A stretch of 64,000 bases of DNA. Origin: Fluviicola chungangensis (GTDB taxonomy: Bacteria > Bacteroidota > Bacteroidia > Flavobacteriales_D > Crocinitomicaceae). The DNA lies in assembly GCF_007558725.1 (NCBI RefSeq), contig NZ_VLPL01000006.1:62001-126000 (forward strand), written 5' to 3'. Below, one piece after another: positions 25,789 through 35,755 of the stretch. Numbering within the stretch: the stretch's first letter is position 1; every line of letters starts with the position of its first letter. Below the pieces are notes generated by a model, which saw nothing but the letters and a program-made list of their open reading frames with translations, searched no databases and was not told where the DNA came from. The position numbers were made by a program, and so were the translations under genes.

Positions 25789-26730
25789 ATGATCAAAGGG
25801 ATTAGCTACATCATTCTTTCCGGAATGGCATTTTTCATTATTAACTTTTTTGTCAAGTTGCTCGGAAATCCGGATAATGAGATCATACCCCATCTTCAAA
25901 AATACCCGGCACACGAATTGGTGTTTTTCAGAAGCCTGGTGTCATTTGCAATCAGCGCGGCAATTATTAAATATCGCGGACTTCCGCTTTTGGGAAACAA
26001 CAGGCGCTGGCTGCTTCTGAGAGGAACTGCAGGAATGCTGGCACTGACTATTTTCTTCTTTACCTTACACAAATTACCTTTAGCGATTGCTTCAACCCTG
26101 CAATACCTCTCTCCTATTTTCACCGTATTGATTGCTTCACGCCTGTTCCGGGAACGAGTGAGTAATATCCAGTATTTTAGCAGCCTGATCGCCTTTTCGG
26201 GTGTTGTATTCATTGGCTTCAACGGGATAACTGGTGGTTTCAACAGTCAAAAAACGGACCTGTTCTGGATGGGAATGGGAATTCTTTCCGCTGTTCTCTC
26301 CGGGGTTGCTTACAACGCCATCTCCAAGTTGAAAGAGACCGAAGAAACCATCAATATCGTGATTTACTTCCCTATGCTTGCTCTTCCTCTGACCGGAATT
26401 TGGTGCTTATTTGATTTTACGGTTCCAAGAGGCGTTGAATGGCTTATTTTACTCATCATTGGTGTCTTTACGCAAATAGCTCAAGTTTGTATGACAAGGG
26501 CATTCTTATCCGCCAACACAGCCATTATCGCACCTTTTCAATACATCGGTGCAATTTATGCATTAATCTCCGGTTGGTTCGTGTTCAATGAAAAACTGGA
26601 AACAGCTTCCATTATCGGCGTTTGCCTCGTCGTTTTCGGAGTGATTTTCGGAACGATCTTTCGCGCCGGAAAAAAACTACGAAAAGATCCGGAATTAGCT
26701 CTGGAGCCCGAAACGGAAGTTCTTTCTTAA
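25789..26730 (+). CDS. EamA/DMT-family transporter
   Basis: 313 residues with ten predicted membrane helices in two EamA halves: residues about 1-140 (ISYIILSGMAFFIINFFVKL to YFSSLIAFSGVVFIGF) and about 155-295 (MGILSAVLSGVAYNAISKL to IIGVCLVVFGVIFGTIF). HELVFFRSLVSF and PFQYIGAIYALISGWFVFNE are typical family positions. These proteins export or import small metabolites; the substrate is not deducible. The C-terminal tail is charged. Confidence 0.88.
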   Translation: MIKGISYIILSGMAFFIINFFVKLLGNPDNEIIPHLQKYPAHELVFFRSLVSFAISAAIIKYRGLPLLGNNRRWLLLRGTAGMLALTIFFFTLHKLPLAIASTLQYLSPIFTVLIASRLFRERVSNIQYFSSLIAFSGVVFIGFNGITGGFNSQKTDLFWMGMGILSAVLSGVAYNAISKLKETEETINIVIYFPMLALPLTGIWCLFDFTVPRGVEWLILLIIGVFTQIAQVCMTRAFLSANTAIIAPFQYIGAIYALISGWFVFNEKLETASIIGVCLVVFGVIFGTIFRAGKKLRKDPELALEPETEVLS

Positions 26731-26780
26731 AATTCGTGAAACTTCCGTAAAACAATCACTTTTATACGTATTTTCGAACC

Positions 26781-27701
26781 ATGTTGTCTACCATACAAAA
26801 AGACCAGCTGGCTCAATTCGGCAATTTGGAATTGCTTGCAAAACAGGTCGTAGAGGGATTTATTACCGGAATGCACAAAAGTCCGTTCCATGGATTTTCT
26901 GTGGAATTTGCTGAACACCGTTTGTACAATCCCGGGGAATCTACCCGGCACATCGACTGGAAATTGTATGGTCGCTCGGAGAAAATGTTTACCAAGAAAT
27001 ACGAAGAAGAAACCAACCTGCGCTGCCAAATGGTGATCGATGTATCTTCTTCCATGTATTACAGCGGAAAAAACGAACTTTCCAAACTCGAATTTTCGGT
27101 TCTTGCCGCAGCATCCTTATCCGAACTGTTAAAAAGACAGCGAGATGCCGTGGGACTTTCCTTATTCCATAATCGCTTGTTTCTGCATACTCCGGCAAAA
27201 TCTTCCGGCGCTCATCACCGTTTCTTATTACATGAAATGGAAAAACAACTGCACGAATATCAGACAATTGATTCCAAACTTACGGAAACCATTTCCTGCC
27301 TGCACGATGTCGCTGAATTATGCCACAAGAGAAGTTTGATCGTTATTTTCACCGATTTATTGGATGATCCTTCCCGGTTGGATGAATTCATGCAGAGCAT
27401 TCAGCACATGAAACACAACAAACATGAAGTGGTTTTGTTCCACGTCATGGATAAAGCTACGGAAATCGATTTTGAACTTGGGCACAACCCGATCAACCTG
27501 ATCGATATGGAAACGGGAGAAAAAATGAAATTGCAGCCGGCTGAGATCAAAGAAAAGTACACCACGGAAATCAACCGTTATTTCAACGAAGTAAATCTGA
27601 AATGCACCCAGTACAATGTCGACTTTTATGCCATTGACATCAAAGACCCGATACAGGACGTTCTCGTAAAGTATTTATTGAAACGGCAAAAGCTCTATTA
27701 A
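26781..27701 (+). CDS. DUF58 (vWA-like) protein
   Basis: 306 residues. The DUF58 signature FAEHRLYNPGESTRHIDWKLYGRSEK occupies residues about 46-71, followed by the von Willebrand A-like metal site IDVSSSMYYSG (about 91-101). These proteins commonly work with MoxR AAA+ ATPases in protein-complex assembly, but no moxR is adjacent here. TATTTTCG ends four bases before the ATG, so a leaderless mRNA is possible. It is convergent with the DUF4301 gene. Confidence 0.88.
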   Translation: MLSTIQKDQLAQFGNLELLAKQVVEGFITGMHKSPFHGFSVEFAEHRLYNPGESTRHIDWKLYGRSEKMFTKKYEEETNLRCQMVIDVSSSMYYSGKNELSKLEFSVLAAASLSELLKRQRDAVGLSLFHNRLFLHTPAKSSGAHHRFLLHEMEKQLHEYQTIDSKLTETISCLHDVAELCHKRSLIVIFTDLLDDPSRLDEFMQSIQHMKHNKHEVVLFHVMDKATEIDFELGHNPINLIDMETGEKMKLQPAEIKEKYTTEINRYFNEVNLKCTQYNVDFYAIDIKDPIQDVLVKYLLKRQKLY

Positions 27702-27803
27702 TTGAAAATGCAAAAATGGATCATTAATAACCTAATGGACTACTAATTTGGGGTTAGACCCCGTCTCAAATCTTATCCATTTTTCAATTGTCAATTTTCA
27801 ATT
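27700..27803. repeat. long imperfect inverted repeat with inner hairpin
   Basis: The left arm 27700-27721 (AATTGAAAATGC then AAAAATGGAT) pairs imperfectly with the right arm 27775-27803 (ATCCATTTTTCAATTG then TCAATTTTCAATT), which carries a 7-base insertion. Inside lies a perfect GGGGT-TAG-ACCCC hairpin (27750-27762). It fills the gap between convergent genes and may act as a terminator for both; a decayed mobile repeat is possible. Confidence 0.5.
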
Positions 27804-27805
27804 AT

Positions 27806-29197
27806 TCACGGTTGATGCGCTTTATCCAGCAGATCCAGGATGGATTTCACCGGACTGAATGTCTGGCTTGGAATTTCCACAAAAACAGTATTCCACTTCG
27901 CCATTGAGCCATTCCAAAGCCCCGGCAATTCAACAAAATGAATCGATTGTCCGTTGTGTGATTTACTTACTTTGAAATAAGCATGTTCATCCTTGTATGC
28001 CTGTAGATCGATTTTTGAACCGTCACTGTTTTTTCCCTGGCAAACCATGATCACCGGATTAAAATGGGAAGACTGGATCATTACGCGTACCTGGTCGCTT
28101 TTGGGATTAATCTGTGCTTTTTCGACGATCTGTTTGGTGATTTCACCGTTATTCTCCACCCAAAACGGTCCTCCTCCGGGCTGTCCTTCATTTTGGACCA
28201 TCCCGCAAATCCGAAGCGGACGTTTCAATAATTCCAGTTTTTCCGCTTGTGACAAACTGTTAGCCGATTCATGGAACAGTTGATATTCCTCGTTGAAATC
28301 ATTCCAGGCTTTTTCCGAAAAATGAGCCTTTAACTTCTCTATTTTACCCTGAACTTCCAGGAATAAGCCCCCAAGCATGCGCTGTGTTTCAATTGCAATT
28401 TCGGAGTGGTTGTAATGTTGAATGTTGTCTATGTTCTTAATAAAGATCAAATCGGCATCTACCTGAGCGAAATTTTCCAGCAGGGCTCCGTGTCCCGCCG
28501 GCCTGGTCAGCAAATCACCCTCCGGATTAAGGATGGGCTGGTAATTGTCATCAAAAGCAACAGCATTTGTTTCGATATTCTGAACCGAGAAATCCACATC
28601 AAACTTTTTAGAAGTCATTCCTTCCAAAAATTCCAATTGACGCTGAATGTATTCCTGGAACTTAGACTGGATCGTAAAATGAAACGAACAGGCATTTTGA
28701 TTCAATAATTGTCCCTGAACCACGTGTTCCTGGATCGGACACAGTAAAAAAGGCCCGTTTTTATGAAAAGGGATCAACCCTTTCGGAAGATGTGCCAGTC
28801 CATAACCTTTGTTATTTAAAATGAAGGATACAAACGCATCCAGGTCCATGCTCCTGTTTCTTAAAGCTCTCTGAATAGCGGTTGGAAATTGATAGAAAAA
28901 TGCAAAATCTTCAATATGCGTTAAAAAACGCTCCACATACCCGCTGTTGCTTTCATTGGGATTATCCAAAAATTCAAACAAAAAGTGGAACATCCTGGAA
29001 CCGGAACCCGATGCGGGAATAAACACAGCGATTTTCTTGTCCGACTGATAAAACGAATTGGCCAGACCGGCAATTTTCTCATCGCTCAATGCAATAATCC
29101 CTTCCCGAATTCTACAGGCAGAAACCAGGTTTAAAGCCGGTTGTGGAGCCCGCAAGCGTTCCAATTGCAATTCTATTGTAGTTTTTAGCATAAGCAT
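27806..29197 (-). CDS. DUF4301 family protein
   Basis: 463 residues. VFIPASGSGSRMFHFLFEFLD near the N-terminus is the DUF4301 signature and resembles the nucleotide-binding loop of sugar nucleotidyltransferases. FHKNGPFLLCPIQEHVVQG and GHGALLENFAQVDADLIFIKNIDN follow, again reminiscent of that fold. PGGGPFWVENNGEITKQIV is a further conserved block. Whether it is a nucleotidyltransferase is inferred. I start at 29197, where AGGA precedes the ATG; the frame is open to 29236. It is divergent from a methyltransferase gene. Confidence 0.8.
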   Translation of the reverse strand: MLMLKTTIELQLERLRAPQPALNLVSACRIREGIIALSDEKIAGLANSFYQSDKKIAVFIPASGSGSRMFHFLFEFLDNPNESNSGYVERFLTHIEDFAFFYQFPTAIQRALRNRSMDLDAFVSFILNNKGYGLAHLPKGLIPFHKNGPFLLCPIQEHVVQGQLLNQNACSFHFTIQSKFQEYIQRQLEFLEGMTSKKFDVDFSVQNIETNAVAFDDNYQPILNPEGDLLTRPAGHGALLENFAQVDADLIFIKNIDNIQHYNHSEIAIETQRMLGGLFLEVQGKIEKLKAHFSEKAWNDFNEEYQLFHESANSLSQAEKLELLKRPLRICGMVQNEGQPGGGPFWVENNGEITKQIVEKAQINPKSDQVRVMIQSSHFNPVIMVCQGKNSDGSKIDLQAYKDEHAYFKVSKSHNGQSIHFVELPGLWNGSMAKWNTVFVEIPSQTFSPVKSILDLLDKAHQP

Positions 29198-29230
29198 GCT
29201 TCCTGTAGCGTTTTTTCGTTTCTTTGCGTC

Positions 29231-30022
29231 ATGCAAAATTCCAAATCAATTTTCGGATTTTTACTCAAGTCCAAAGGACGACATGGCATTCATTCTCCCT
29301 TTGTATTCGACTTTGTTGACAATTGTTTAACGACAAAAGTGGATAAAAATTTTCTCACTGCACGAAAAAAGTGGTTACAAAAAGTCAAAAAAAGCACAGA
29401 ACAATTTAAAATAACCGATTTGGGAGCGGGTTCCAAACAAATGGGAAAAACGCGCTCCGTAGCCGATTTGGCAAAAAATGCAAGCAGCAACGGATTGTAT
29501 GGAGAAATTTTATGGAGAATCGCACATCACTACAAGCCTATGCTCATGCTGGAGCTGGGTACTTCCATCGGGACCGGATCCATTCATTTGAAAGCGGGAA
29601 ACCCTTCCGGCCATGTAATTACCGTGGAAGGCTGCGACGCCATTTTATCCCGGGCCTCCCAACAGCTTGACGCCTGGAACCTTTCCGGGATCACCACTAT
29701 TTGCAGCTCTTTTGACGATTTCGTAAAACTTCCCGGGATCGGCAAATATGATCTGATCTTCCTCGATGGCAATCATTCCGGAAAAGCAACTTTGAAATAC
29801 ATCGATGCCTTATTTGATCAGACACACAGCAATACCGCTTTTATCCTCGATGATATTCGCTGGAGTAAAGACATGTGGGATTCCTGGAAATACCTGGCTT
29901 CAGATCCGCGCTTTCATGTTTCCATTGACCTGGGAAGAATGGGCATTCTTTGGAGAAGGGAAGAACAGACAAAAGAGCAGTTTACCATCCGTCCGAAAAT
30001 CTTCAAGACCAAATTATTTTAA
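29231..30022 (+). CDS. class I SAM-dependent methyltransferase (O-methyltransferase-like)
   Basis: 263 residues. RHGIHSPFVFDFVDNCL is a conserved N-terminal block in a Bacteroidota methyltransferase family. The SAM site reads MLMLELGTSIGTGSIHLKA, HVITVEGCDAILSRAS and YDLIFLDGNHSGKATLKYIDAL. The DGNH and FILDDIRWSKDMWDSW blocks suggest a metal-dependent O-methyltransferase type; the acceptor is unknown. TTTCTTTG lies exactly four bases before the ATG. Confidence 0.85.
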   Translation: MQNSKSIFGFLLKSKGRHGIHSPFVFDFVDNCLTTKVDKNFLTARKKWLQKVKKSTEQFKITDLGAGSKQMGKTRSVADLAKNASSNGLYGEILWRIAHHYKPMLMLELGTSIGTGSIHLKAGNPSGHVITVEGCDAILSRASQQLDAWNLSGITTICSSFDDFVKLPGIGKYDLIFLDGNHSGKATLKYIDALFDQTHSNTAFILDDIRWSKDMWDSWKYLASDPRFHVSIDLGRMGILWRREEQTKEQFTIRPKIFKTKLF

Positions 30023-30107
30023 AGCCCCTCAATACGGCTCATTTTCTTGGAAATGAAAACCCATCGTTCATTATATGCCCTGAATGGTATTTTATCTTGT
30101 GATCTAA

Positions 30108-32381
<2,274 letters not shown>

Positions 32382-32421
32382 AAAACAGTAGGCGTGCGAT
32401 TAATCGCACGCCTACTGTTTT
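32382..32421. repeat. 40-bp perfect palindrome, copy A (bidirectional terminator)
   Basis: The left arm AAAACAGTAGGCGTGCGATT is followed directly by its exact reverse complement. It starts on the base after the katG stop and separates convergent genes, so an RNA hairpin with A/T ends would terminate transcription from both sides. A second 40-bp copy lies at 46681-46720 with two differences per arm, both compensated in the other arm. Confidence 0.85.
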
Positions 32422-32428
32422 AATTGTT

Positions 32429-32791
32429 TTAAGATTTTTCTACAGATCCCATCGTAATCACATAGCGAAGAATCTTTTCCTGTCCCGCTTCATCAATGTG
32501 ATGCCCTTCCTTGCTGTTTACTTTTTTAACCATTCGGGGCACAATCTCTTTCCATTCTGATTCAGGCTCAGAAGCCGGCTTTTTCAACTTATGGCATAAA
32601 TTGCAATTCGATTCAAATAATTGTTTTCCCTGGTACAACTCATCCAGGGTCATTCCCGGGAATTTGGACTGCATTCTGTCAACGTCTCCCTGAGTAGGCA
32701 TGGCTTCTACTTTCGGCGATGAATTTTTTGCTGTTCCGCAGGCAACCAGGATCACAACCCCAACCATTGCCAATAGACTTTTTTTCTTCAT
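32429..32791 (-). CDS. c-type cytochrome lipoprotein
   Basis: 120 residues. The signal MKKKSLLAMVGVVILVACG has a lipobox with Cys18. The heme-attachment site is CNLCH in LFESNCNLCHKLKKP, and MGS near the C-terminus (VITMGSVEKS) may supply the axial Met. It is likely a periplasmic monoheme electron carrier anchored to a membrane. Its location beside katG is suggestive but it is convergent with katG, not in its operon. The open frame extends to 32890 but the signal peptide fixes the start. Confidence 0.82.
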   Translation of the reverse strand: MKKKSLLAMVGVVILVACGTAKNSSPKVEAMPTQGDVDRMQSKFPGMTLDELYQGKQLFESNCNLCHKLKKPASEPESEWKEIVPRMVKKVNSKEGHHIDEAGQEKILRYVITMGSVEKS

Positions 32792-33002
32792 ATTATTTTG
32801 ATAAATGTGTGTTCTTTTCAGGAGATCATTCCAGGCTGTTTTATACGCATCGCCTACCTCAAAAGGACCGAATTGTAAAAAACAAGACAAGTAACGTAAT
32901 TAATCTCATGGTCTTTGTTTTCGTTCAACCAAATATAATTAAAATCTTCCGTGGTAAATAGCTTATGGATACGAATAAGTGAAATATCATTAACTTTAGA
33001 TT

Positions 33003-33554
33003 ATGAAAGTCTATACAAAAAAAGGAGATAGCGGAACAACCGGTTTAATTGGAGGAACACGGCTTCCCAAACACCATATTCGCATTGAAAGTTACGGAAC
33101 TGTTGATGAGTTGAACAGTTACATCGGTTTGCTTCGCGACCTGATCAACGAAGAATCCAAATCAGCTGTTCTGATCGAAATTCAGGACCGCCTGTTCACA
33201 ATCGGTTCTCATTTAGCAGCCGACCCGGTAAAATCCAAAATGACCCTACCGGAATTATTTGAAAGTGACGTGACCTTTCTGGAAAATCAGATTGACGAAA
33301 TGGATGCCACCTTGCCTCCGATGAAGTTTTTTGTACTTCCCGGTGGAAATGCGGTTGTTTCCCAATGCCACATCGCCCGGTGTATTTGCAGAAGGGCCGA
33401 AAGATTAGTGGCACACCTGAGCGAATCAGAAACGGTAGAACCGATTATCAGTGCCTATATGAACCGATTGAGCGACTACCTGTTTGTCCTTTCCAGAAAA
33501 CTGGCTCATGAACTAAATGCTAAGGAAACCCCATGGAAACCACGAACAAGCTGA
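33003..33554 (+). CDS. cob(I)alamin adenosyltransferase, PduO type
   Basis: 183 residues. The N-terminus MKVYTKKGDSGTTGLIGG is the ATP-binding signature; YGTVDELNSYIGLLRD and FVLPGGN...CHIARCICRRAERLV are the conserved trimer-interface and active-site blocks. The enzyme transfers the adenosyl group of ATP to cob(I)alamin to make coenzyme B12. No cobalamin riboswitch or B12 genes are next to it. TAACTTTA ends four bases before the ATG. Confidence 0.93.
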   Translation: MKVYTKKGDSGTTGLIGGTRLPKHHIRIESYGTVDELNSYIGLLRDLINEESKSAVLIEIQDRLFTIGSHLAADPVKSKMTLPELFESDVTFLENQIDEMDATLPPMKFFVLPGGNAVVSQCHIARCICRRAERLVAHLSESETVEPIISAYMNRLSDYLFVLSRKLAHELNAKETPWKPRTS

Positions 33555-33610
33555 TTTTCAAAAAATTAAAAAACTAAAAAAAACTTTTTTTTTAATCCTG
33601 TGTAAAACAC

Positions 33611-33640
33611 TTGCATTTTTTTAGAATAAGGTTATTTTTG
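33611..33640 (+). promoter_or_regulatory. promoter of the DUF2795 gene
   Basis: TTG (33611-33613), a 19-base spacer and TATTTTTG (33633-33640) fit the Bacteroidota consensus. The leader would be about 23 bases. Confidence 0.65.
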
Positions 33641-33668
33641 CGCAAATAAACAACAATATTACTAAGAC

Positions 33669-33890
33669 ATGTACTGGACATTAGAACTAGCATCCTACTT
33701 AGAAGACGCTCCCTGGCCTGCAACAAAAGACGAGTTAATTGACTATGCAATTAGAGCAGGTGCACCTTTAGAAGTAGTTGAAAATCTGCAAGATTTGGAA
33801 GATGAGGGTGACGTATATGAAAGCATTGAAGAAATTTGGCCGGATTACCCGTCTAAAGATGACTTCCTGTTTAATGAAGATGAATACTGA
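33669..33890 (+). CDS. DUF2795 protein
   Basis: 73 residues, strongly acidic (YWTLELASYLEDAPWPATKDELIDYAIRAGAP read in part, then VVENLQDLEDEGDVYESIEEIW). The ELASYLEDA-WPATKDELIDYA pattern is the DUF2795 helix pair, a small domain conserved across Bacteroidota with no known activity. It has its own consensus promoter and a strong terminator, so it is transcribed alone, which suggests substantial expression. Confidence 0.9.
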   Translation: MYWTLELASYLEDAPWPATKDELIDYAIRAGAPLEVVENLQDLEDEGDVYESIEEIWPDYPSKDDFLFNEDEY

Positions 33891-33925
33891 TTCATAATGA
33901 ATTCTTATCCTTACGGATAATAGAT

Positions 33926-33954
33926 AAGGTTCTCATTTCTGAGAACCTTTTTTT
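33926..33954 (+). terminator. intrinsic terminator of the DUF2795 gene
   Basis: AAGGTTCTCA-TTTC-TGAGAACCTT is a perfect 10-bp stem with a tetraloop followed by a run of T's. Confidence 0.92.
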
Positions 33955-34065
33955 GTTTCTAAATTCAACTAAAAAAAACGCTGATTTTCCTTTAGTTATC
34001 CATATTAACCAATATTTAACACCGGAAAATTTGGCTATGTTTTAACTCTAAGTTAGTTTTACACC

Positions 34066-34482
34066 ATGAAAAGTTTGCTTATTGGATTTTTTCAGCTCTT
34101 GTGTGTCCTCCAGGTTTTTGGTGTGAACCAGCTGAATGCTCATCCTTCAGAACCGGCAAACTCCGCTTTCAATTTTCATTATCATCATTCGGAGCACACT
34201 AAATTTATCGTTAAACACCATAAATCAAGTGCCACCATTGATTCCAATTCTTCTATTCCGGTAGAAGATACGGAATTGATTTTTGAAAACATCGAAGAAG
34301 AAGCGGAAGACTTTTCTTCCGAAAAACACCTGTATAATAATCTGTTCTTTGCTGGTATCCCGGTAGATCAATCGCTCGATTACCTCTACGGAAATGCCAA
34401 AAACAGCGCTATATTCTGTGAACAGTTGTCTTTTATTACAGCAAATAAAAGACATGTCGTTTTTCAAGTTTTCAGAATATAG
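34066..34482 (+). CDS. His-rich secreted protein of unknown function
   Basis: 138 residues with a signal peptide (MKSLLIGFFQLLCVLQVFGV, cleaved near LNA). The mature N-terminus is histidine-rich (FNFHYHHSEHTKFIVKHHKS, ten residues apart from the signal) and could bind metal ions, followed by an acidic stretch (FENIEEEAEDF). No family was recognised. It lies 166 bases upstream of an RND pump on the same strand. A metal-linked role with the pump is inference. TAGTTTTA ends four bases before the ATG. Confidence 0.55.
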   Translation: MKSLLIGFFQLLCVLQVFGVNQLNAHPSEPANSAFNFHYHHSEHTKFIVKHHKSSATIDSNSSIPVEDTELIFENIEEEAEDFSSEKHLYNNLFFAGIPVDQSLDYLYGNAKNSAIFCEQLSFITANKRHVVFQVFRI

Positions 34483-34648
34483 AATCCGGCGGACAATGAT
34501 TCATTGTCTCAGCACCCAATTTTCCTTACCGATTGATTTGATGCTAATTAAAACAATCTTATCTTAGGAAAACTATCGCTGGATCGAAACATCCAAAACA
34601 CAATTTTTTACAACAAAAAAAACAATTCGTTTTAAAAACACGATTATT

Positions 34649-35731
34649 ATGAAGAGAGTTCTCATTCTCATGAGCTTGATTGTTGCAGTATGCAGTACAA
34701 GTTGCGGTCCCAAAACCGAAGAAAAGGAAGTGCCAAACAAATTACTGGTGACAAGTCCTTTAATGAAAGACACGACAATCATACAAGATTATGTATGCCA
34801 GATACGCGCCATTCAGCATATTGAAATCAGAGCGCTGGAAAAAGGTTACCTGCAAAAGATCTACGTAGATGAAGGGCAATTAGTGAAAAAAGGGCAAATG
34901 ATGTTCCAGATTATGCCGATGATGTATGAAGCAGAAATGCAAAAAGCACAGGCTGAAGCTGATTTCGCAAAAACAGAATACCTGAATGCCAAATTGTTGG
35001 CTGACAGCAATGTGATTTCCAAAAATCAATTAGCTCTTGTGAAAGCAAAATACGATAAAGCAAAAGCTGAATTATCTTTATCACGAGTGCGTTTAGGTTT
35101 TACGGAAATCAAAGCACCGTTTGACGGGATTATGGACCGTTTCCAGGTTCGATTGGGAAGTTTGGTTGACGAAGGCGATTTGCTGACAACACTTTCCGAC
35201 AACAGCCGGTTATGGGTCTATTTTAACGTTCCGGAAGCTCAGTACCTGAACTTCAAAACTGTTTCCCAAAGTGACAACATGAAAAATGTGCGCCTGCTGA
35301 TGGCAAACAACGAAATCTATGAATATCCGGGAGTTGTAGAAACAATCGAAGCGGATTTCAATAACGAGACCGGTAACATTGCCTTCCGTGCTACTTTCCC
35401 GAATCCAAAAAAACTATTGAGACACGGTGAAACAGGAAGTATCCAAATGGTTGTCCCTTTAAAGCACGCTTTGATCATTCCTCAAAAAGCAACGTTCGAA
35501 ATCTTGGAGAAAAAATATGTTTTTGTTGTGGATAAAGACAACGTGGTGCATTCGAGAGAAATCGTTATTCGTTCTGAAATGCCGGACTTATATGTCTTGA
35601 AAAGCGGTGTGAAAACAGATGAACGCATTCTTCTTGAAGGAATCCGCAAAGTAAGAGAGGGAGATAAAATCACTTACAAATACCAGGAACCGAATTCAGT
35701 AATTTCCAACCTGAAAGTTTATACGGAGTAA
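34649..35731 (+). CDS. RND efflux periplasmic adaptor lipoprotein (second pump)
   Basis: 360 residues. The signal MKRVLILMSLIVAVCSTSC ends in a lipobox with Cys19. The barrel-sandwich halves are EIRALEKGYLQKIYVDEGQLVKKG and FTEIKAPFDGIMDRFQVRLGSLV (each read in part), separated by an alpha-helical hairpin, and the membrane-proximal domain follows. It is AcrA-like in length and lipidation, in contrast to the adaptor at 21.6 kb. The permease gene starts 24 bases downstream. Confidence 0.93.
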   Translation: MKRVLILMSLIVAVCSTSCGPKTEEKEVPNKLLVTSPLMKDTTIIQDYVCQIRAIQHIEIRALEKGYLQKIYVDEGQLVKKGQMMFQIMPMMYEAEMQKAQAEADFAKTEYLNAKLLADSNVISKNQLALVKAKYDKAKAELSLSRVRLGFTEIKAPFDGIMDRFQVRLGSLVDEGDLLTTLSDNSRLWVYFNVPEAQYLNFKTVSQSDNMKNVRLLMANNEIYEYPGVVETIEADFNNETGNIAFRATFPNPKKLLRHGETGSIQMVVPLKHALIIPQKATFEILEKKYVFVVDKDNVVHSREIVIRSEMPDLYVLKSGVKTDERILLEGIRKVREGDKITYKYQEPNSVISNLKVYTE

Positions 35732-35755
35732 CACCCATTTTAATCCGATCAGATT

